Both the position numbers and the translations under genes were made by a program. From NCBI GenBank assembly GCA_019155185.1, contig CM032804.1, positions 5,800,492 to 5,864,491 on the forward strand: a stretch of 64,000 bases of DNA, given 5' to 3'. Below the pieces are notes generated by a model. That model saw nothing but the letters and a program-made list of their open reading frames with translations. It was not told the origin of the DNA and did no database searches. This document shows, piece by piece, positions 61,165-64,000 of this stretch (its first letter is position 1; each line of letters opens with the position of its first letter). The stretch is from Beaufortia kweichowensis. Its lineage: Eukaryota > Chordata > Actinopteri > Cypriniformes > Gastromyzontidae.

Positions 61165-61687
61165 CTACCAAACATTATACATAACAACATTGCTTTTACA
61201 TATACATAGTCGACGAGAGAGGGCTTGTTGATTGGTTTAATGACCAAAATACATTTACAATGACTGTGTATATAACATATTCAGACACAGCTACTTAATA
61301 ACAATCACACTGCTGACACTAAAACAATGCTTTTTAGCCTCTTAACTGTCCACTAAAAAGCATGGCTTTTTACCATACATACACATTGCTTACAAACATA
61401 CATTAAAATGCAAAAAGATACTTTTTGTTTTATACATTCTTCAAAAAATCTTTTCTTTTAATCAGTTTTTTCGTTGTGTATATATTGTTCTGATGTTGTC
61501 TTATTATTTCTGATTATGTGATGATGTAAATATTACTATTGTGATGATAAAGTGAATATAAAAGCATTTTTGAACATTTTTGAAGTCAATTTTACAAGAC
61601 AGTCTCTGCTGTATTTGATTTGACACAGGTGTTGCTGTTTTTTCTGTAGGCAGTTTTTCAGGACATGGCAAGACAGTAATGCAGGGG
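61165..61687. other. interval between grap stop and the converging right-edge gene
   Basis: AT-rich sequence without a convincing open frame. ATTAAA on the plus strand at 61402-61407 could end grap, and ATTAAA on the minus strand (61457-61462) could end the converging gene. The two 3' ends would then overlap slightly. Signal choice is inference. Confidence 0.45.
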
Positions 61688-61795
61688 TTATTCGGTCCCC
61701 TGTGAGCGACTGTGTGGTACAGTGATGGATAATTTAGATAAATCTCCTCTGGCTTCCTTAGCAACGGGAATTCTGTCTGATGCTTGATGTGGTTG
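61688..61795 (-). CDS. candidate terminal exon of unrecognised right-edge gene
   Basis: Acceptor TTTATTCAG|CAACCA opens a 36-codon frame (QPHQASDRIPVAKEARGDLS and on to SQGTE, then TAA). It is in phase with an open frame running 61992-61897 up to a strong donor, GGAAG|GTAAGA. Another frame of the same exon is also long and open, so the reading frame is not settled. I recognise no family. Confidence 0.4.
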   Translation of the reverse strand, partial: QPHQASDRIPVAKEARGDLSKLSITVPHSRSQGTE

Positions 61796-61896
61796 CTGAA
61801 TAAAGAAAACAGCATAAATTAATAACATTCAGCTCAATCCAATCCTCCATATCTTTTTGAAACACTATTGTTCTTATATCAGTGAGAAAATCTTAC

Positions 61897-62542
61897 CTTC
61901 CTAACCTGACAATCCAGCTTTGGTTTTGCCTCCGGCAGGTTCTTTTTCACTTGAATTGTAGAAACACACTCCCCTCTTTTTAACTGGAGCTGTCAAATGA
62001 CATGTTTCCTTTCTATATTTACTGTAAAGATCAAGCTTACTCTCTATTGGCTTTCTAACATTTACTGTCTTTAGTCCTGCATGCTCAGTTTTGGGCACTT
62101 TGGTACTCACTGCAGCTTTTGTTCTTCTTGATGGTGAACGTTTCTGCTTTCTTTCCTCCATCTCTTGGAGGTCAGAGTCCTCTAGAATCAACAGCTCAAC
62201 CGTTTCAAAATGTTCAGGCAGTTCTAGATGGTTTTCTTTAACGTTGTGCTCCTGAAAGTTGCTCTTCAACTCTGTTTGACAGACCTCACCATCCTTCTGA
62301 CCGAATTCATTGACACTGTCTGTGGATTCAGGGTTGGATGAATGATTTGATCCTGAATCTAGATCAGCCAATGAGTTTTGCTGTTCCTTACTCTCATACA
62401 GGTCTGTAGACTTTGTCACAGCTTTCTTCTCTGGTATTACAGGAGTTTTTGTCCTGCACTGCTGAGCCCGCGACAGATTCACTGTCAGTTGCCAACTGTG
62501 ATTTGCAGCCATTAACTTCTGAAGAATTGAGGATTGAAGCAC
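61897..62542 (-). CDS. penultimate coding stretch of unrecognised right-edge gene (two overlapping frames)
   Basis: One frame is open from 62542 to TAG at 61901-61903 and looks protein-like: rich in Glu, Lys and Ser, with LPEHFETVELLILEDSD, a basic patch (KQKRSPSRRTK) and SKLDLYSKYRKE. A second frame is open from 61992 to the donor at 61897 (TIQVKKNLPEAKPKLDC) and splices in phase to the terminal exon. The switch between them means a frameshift, a missed intron, or an error in the sequence. The family is not recognised. In human the neighbour of GRAP is FAM83G as I recall, but the orientation does not fit and I see no FAM83 domain. Confidence 0.4.
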
Positions 62543-62990
62543 ACATTAAATCTAGATTCATCAGGAATGGTGTTTTTTCTGTTTTCTCAGGTATCTGTAC
62601 AGACCGCCTCTCAAACTTTAAATCTAGATTTAAGTCAGGCTGTAAGTCTAGATTTGGTGTTTTTTCAGTTTTCTCAACCATCTGTACAAACTGTCCTTCA
62701 CAATTTAAATTTAGATTTACTTCTGGTTGTAACTCTAGTTTTGTGGGGGTTTCAGTTTTCTCATCTAACTGTACAGACTGTTCCTTACATATTGAGCCTA
62801 GATTTAGGTCTAGGTATGGTGGTTTTTCAGTTTCCTTAGCTATCTGTACAGACTGTCTCTCACATATTAAATCTAGACGTATCTCAGGCTGTAAGTCTGA
62901 TTTTTTTATTATTGCTTTTTCAGTTTTCTCAGTTAACTGTACAGACTCTCTCTCACACAATAAATCTACATTTACCTCCGACTAAATCTA
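62394..62990 (-). CDS. tandem-repeat coding stretch of unrecognised right-edge gene
   Basis: This frame carries about five imperfect repeats with consensus C-E-R-Q-S-V-Q-(I/L)-x-E-K-T-E-K-x-P, followed by L-D-L-Q-P-E-x-N-L-D-L. Unit lengths vary (31, 25, 29, 29 and 24 residues), always by whole codons, which argues that the frame was translated while the repeats evolved. It shares its frame with 63045-64000, but four stop codons lie between them. Its own end, TGA/TAG at 62394, overlaps the next frame. Confidence 0.5.
62535..62990 (-). repeat. 72-93-bp coding tandem repeat
   Basis: DNA of the repeats above. Each unit contains 'agactgtctctcacatatt'-type and 'gttttctcagctatctgtac'-type blocks on the plus strand. 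Long open frames on the plus strand here are mirror artefacts of the periodic sequence. Confidence 0.85.
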
Positions 62991-63044
62991 GATTTATCTC
63001 AGACTGTCCTTCAGGTGGTTGCTTTTTGTTGGTTTTTCAGTTTC

Positions 63045-64000
63045 TCAGTTCCTCTTTCTGTTTATCTCAGACTGCAGTGGTGCTTCTAATATCATCTCAG
63101 CTTTATGTTCTGGGAAACAGTCAAAAAGCATCTCACTTTCAACTACTAGACCCTGCGTAACTTCAGGATCTTGTATTTGGTGTCTGTGGACGGTTTTATC
63201 CATCTGAGCATCATCTTCAGTGCTTAAACTCAACTCAGAGTCATCTGACCCCAAGTGACCATTGGCTGTCATCTCTATTACAGACGATTTCTCTAATCCA
63301 GACTGTATGTTATGTTCATCAATTTCTTTCATGTTATTGTGTTTATCATCTTCCTGTATGGTCATTTCTATCAGCTTCTGTATTTGTAGTGTTATAGTGG
63401 GCATGGTGTCTTTAACTGTGTCATGTAGTTCACTTGCATCGAAGTCACTAACTTTAGGCTGTGATCGTGGTTCCATAACATTACCCATACCGTCAAACCC
63501 AAATCCCATTGTTTCACTACACTCAAAGTATTCCTCTGATGTTGAAGAGAAGTTGAAATCACTGTTAGGAGTCTGTGCTTTGTCTGGTAATGTACTTTTG
63601 TCACTTAAACTGTCTCGAACAGGAGTGGTTGTAAAAGGTGTGACTATTGTGTTTGACTCGGTTGATGGAAAATTAAAAACGATACTGCAAGACATTTTTA
63701 AAATTTTTGGAGTAAACAAGGTCTGATTATTATTTGAGCAAACTGTGGAATCTTCACCTATGTTAGTATGTAAATAAGTAAATTCCTGCTCTTGTTGAAT
63801 GTGTTTGATCTGATTATCTGTGGATTGCAAATCTGATGTTTTTTCCATTACAAAGACCTCACTGTCAAACCTCGAGTCAGTCATACGACTAATGCAATCA
63901 TAATAATCAGACAATGAAGACAGGTTGGAGTCACATTTTGATGTTTGCGTATCATGCCGGTTCTGGTTTGTCTCATTCACTTCTAATAAAGGAGTGACAA
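63045..64000 (-). CDS. unrecognised acidic Ser/Thr-rich protein, partial at the right edge
   Basis: An uninterrupted minus-strand frame runs from the window edge to TGA at 63045, at least 318 codons, and so belongs to a large exon that starts outside. The chain is acidic and rich in Ser, Thr, Asp and Glu, with no membrane segment or known domain. Two related short motifs occur: SDYYDCISRMTDSRFDSEVF and SEEYFECSETMGFGFDG, spaced about 135 residues apart. The last residues (LQSEIN) match the repeat consensus LQPEINLDL, so the repeats probably continued from here before the frame was broken. Composition suggests an intrinsically disordered protein. Function is unknown. Confidence 0.55.
   Translation of the reverse strand, partial: VTPLLEVNETNQNRHDTQTSKCDSNLSSLSDYYDCISRMTDSRFDSEVFVMEKTSDLQSTDNQIKHIQQEQEFTYLHTNIGEDSTVCSNNNQTLFTPKILKMSCSIVFNFPSTESNTIVTPFTTTPVRDSLSDKSTLPDKAQTPNSDFNFSSTSEEYFECSETMGFGFDGMGNVMEPRSQPKVSDFDASELHDTVKDTMPTITLQIQKLIEMTIQEDDKHNNMKEIDEHNIQSGLEKSSVIEMTANGHLGSDDSELSLSTEDDAQMDKTVHRHQIQDPEVTQGLVVESEMLFDCFPEHKAEMILEAPLQSEINRKRN

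Noticed and set aside
62413..62985. 190-codon plus-strand open frame opposite the repeat region
   Set aside because: Codon-periodic tandem repeats on the minus strand keep the opposite strand open; its composition (Phe, Ser and Cys rich) is that of an antisense mirror.
61901..64000. Assignment of the right-edge gene to FAM83G by synteny
   Set aside because: No FAM83 domain is visible and the strand relative to grap is opposite to what I recall in human, so the neighbour argument is too weak.

Overview
This window is nuclear DNA from a teleost fish, probably a cyprinid. It has intron-rich genes with GT-AG splice sites, large AT-rich non-coding spans, many small foldback transposons whose ends read GGGATAGTTCACCC, and a tRNA-derived SINE ending in a 'TTTGGACAAAA..GCAAATGCATAAATGTAAATG' type tail. 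I made the gene calls by reading the exons and recalling the vertebrate protein families. No database search was possible.

Layout from left to right. (1) 1-15.2 kb, minus strand: the 5' end of a T-type voltage-gated calcium channel, best matching cacna1h (Cav3.2). One coding exon is visible (14134-14444). It ends exactly where the family leaves the N-terminal tail, and the bases that follow are a perfect U12-type AT-AC donor. The rest of 1-14133 is read as its first coding intron; no second exon was found. A CpG-rich stretch at about 500-891 with a consensus RFX X-box and a + strand splice donor may be another promoter. (2) 15.2-34.4 kb: intergenic, with transposon relics, an AT-rich tract, a TATAG minisatellite and a GA microsatellite. 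(3) 34413-36027, plus strand: complete b9d1, seven exons, 204 aa, a ciliary transition-zone protein. (4) 38765-52.6 kb, minus strand: complete epn2 coding region, eight coding exons, 582 aa, a clathrin adaptor, with a non-coding first exon near 52.5 kb. (5) 56029-61164, plus strand: complete grap, five coding exons, 214 aa, an SH3-SH2-SH3 adaptor. (6) 61.7-64 kb, minus strand: the 3' part of an unrecognised acidic, Ser/Thr-rich protein gene that carries 24-31-residue tandem repeats. Its reading frame is interrupted and it runs off the right edge.

The block b9d1-epn2-grap, with alternating orientation, matches my recollection of human 17p11.2. b9d1 and epn2 converge tail to tail, epn2 and grap diverge head to head, and grap and the last gene converge. 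The genes serve unrelated jobs (cilium gate, endocytosis, tyrosine-kinase signalling, calcium entry), so the conserved order is most simply shared ancestry, not an operon-like unit.

I saw no prokaryotic-type system, CRISPR array or intact transposase. The most notable signals are the U12 splice site in the calcium channel gene, the frame-broken repeat gene at the right edge, the X-box CpG-rich segment at the left edge, and a TG repeat that replaces the pyrimidine tract before an epn2 exon.
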